A program made the position numbers and the translations under genes. DNA of 64,000 bases from Hydractinia symbiolongicarpus (taxonomy: Eukaryota > Cnidaria > Hydrozoa > Anthoathecata > Hydractiniidae). Where the stretch lies: positions 31,225,501 to 31,289,500 of the forward strand of contig NC_079881.1 in NCBI RefSeq assembly GCF_029227915.1. Direction: 5' to 3'. The notes beneath the pieces were generated by a model. It had not been told where the DNA came from. It searched no databases and worked only from the letters and a program-made list of their open reading frames with translations. Positions within the stretch are counted from its first letter, which is position 1. The number at the start of each line of letters is the position of its first letter. Positions 63,388 through 64,000 of this stretch are shown here, in pieces.

Positions 63388-64000
63388 AAATGAAGCGATA
63401 CCACAGCGCCCAGTGTAATCGCTGAGTTCTAGCAATCACGTCAAATTGAGAAAGATGTTATTTCTTGGAGTCCAAATGTCTCATTTATCACATTTATCAG
63501 GTCACAGTCTAAAGTTAATTCAATTAAGTCCCACAGTCATTCGTTTCATTGTTAAAAGCGATGCAACCTAGTAATATCAAAACAAATATCGCTAAATACA
63601 TGTTGGTACGAATATGTGACCCAAGCGTTGTAACTCAAACGGACTGACACCGTTAGAAAATCATTGAAATGTAGTTTATAAAACTGTTGATATTTCTTCA
63701 GTGCGCGATAAGGGCTAGGATTGGTCTCACAGTAAAGAAAGACTTATTTATCTAAATTTTTAAATGAAGCGATACCACAGCGCCCAGTGTAATCGCTGAG
63801 TTCTAGCAATCACGTCAAATTGAGAAAGATGTTATTTCTCGGAGTCCAATTGTCTCATTTATCACATTTATCAGGTCACAGTCTAAAGTTATTTCAATTA
63901 AGTCCCACAATCATTCGTTTCATTGTTAAAAGCGATGCAACCTAGTAATATCAAAACAAATATCGCTAAATACATGTTGGTACGAATATGTGACCCAACC
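63388..64000. repeat. Tandem pair at window end, second copy truncated
   Basis: Monomers at 63388 and 63762 share GCGATACCAC, GAGTTCTAGCAATC and GAGAAAGATG, so one is a recent duplicate of the other. They differ from the 55915-type monomer found at this place in copies 1 and 2. Confidence 0.82.

Larger units (their letters stand above)
1..64000. repeat. Tandem satellite array, ~374-bp monomer, 172 complete copies plus one partial
   Basis: Every part of the window aligns to one monomer of about 374 bp. I tracked the A-rich step before GAAGCGCT/GAAGTGCT through the whole sequence and found 173 monomer starts, all in the same orientation, with no inversion and no interrupting unique sequence. 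Usual length is 371-378 bp; short classes are 356, 352-353, 360 and single cases of 319, 345, 361, 364 and 367 bp. In reading order a monomer holds a GCGCT/AGCGC hairpin, a TCGCTGAG segment, a variable AAGAATGTTATTTC segment, GTCCCACAGT, an AGCGATGCAACC segment, the conserved CGCTAAATACATGTTGGTAC block, a CCGTT/AACGG cluster, a GCGCGCGATAACGG block, a second GTCCCACAGT and phased A/T tracts. Neither array end lies in the window. Eukaryotic heterochromatic satellite is the inference; a centromeric role is not shown by sequence alone. Confidence 0.97.
53671..64000. repeat. Satellite domain VII: 28 monomers, 11-mer HOR
   Basis: Starts: 53671, 54045, 54418, 54792, 55166, 55541, 55915, 56289, 56662, 57035, 57408, 57782, 58156, 58529, 58903, 59277, 59652, 60026, 60400, 60773, 61146, 61519, 61892, 62266, 62640, 63014, 63388, 63762. 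The last monomer is cut by the window end. Monomers at 55541, 55915, 59652, 60026 and 63014-63762 share domain I variants (AAAACAAATATCG, CAGTCATTCG). Confidence 0.9.

Noticed and set aside
1-64000. CRISPR array
   Set aside because: The period is about 374 bp, with no short direct repeat alternating with unique spacers; the entire unit is repeated.
1-64000. Ribosomal, tRNA or telomeric repeats
   Set aside because: No rRNA or tRNA-like segment, no TTAGGG/TTAGG/TTTAGGG runs. The array does not resemble 5S spacer units because no 5S gene is present.
1-64000. Transposon or LTR ends producing the repeat
   Set aside because: No terminal inverted repeats paired with target duplications, no coding remnant, no primer-binding site or polypurine tract visible. 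The unit runs strictly head to tail.

Overview
The window is one uninterrupted tandem satellite array. I find no gene, RNA gene, mobile element or unique sequence anywhere in it. A monomer of about 374 bp (AT-rich, but with a short GC-rich CpG block) repeats head to tail in one orientation from the first base to the last: 172 complete monomers and a partial one. The phase used here starts each monomer at the A-rich step just before GAAGCGCT or GAAGTGCT. Most monomers are 371-378 bp; the shorter ones are explained by a few recurrent deletions. Such an array points to eukaryotic heterochromatin, probably centromeric or pericentromeric. I do not recognise the family and cannot name the organism. 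An invertebrate or plant would fit, but nothing in the sequence decides it.

On top of the monomer there is a mosaic of higher-order repeats (HORs), in which blocks of distinguishable monomers are duplicated together. Seven domains can be separated by diagnostic variants. I (1-3369): 374-bp monomers with a 5-mer period of 1869 bp. II (3370-13347): five monomer types (called P, Q, R, S, T here) in a 5-mer of 1853 bp plus rearranged R-S dimers. III (13348-22222): mixed types with a 2224-bp 6-mer and duplicated 747-bp dimers. IV (22223-36151): a linked pair of deletion monomers inside a 1459-bp 4-mer and 2206-bp 6-mers. V (36152-50324): overlapping 3-, 4- and 6-mers (1119, 1493 and 2239 bp). VI (50325-53670): a 2228-bp 6-mer that continues into the next domain. 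VII (53671-64000): an 11-mer of 4111 bp, a 9-mer version of 3363 bp, and a partial third copy.

Several monomers are clear chimeras of two types, so unequal exchange left readable breakpoints. Many of these fall in one short stretch of the monomer that holds a strongly conserved 20-bp block and a cluster of CCGTT/AACGG inverted repeats. Other sub-monomer features are a GCGCT/AGCGC hairpin, helically phased A/T tracts and a twice-per-monomer GTCCCACAGT motif that may record an ancestral dimer. The short open reading frames are by-products of the repeat and are not annotated as genes.
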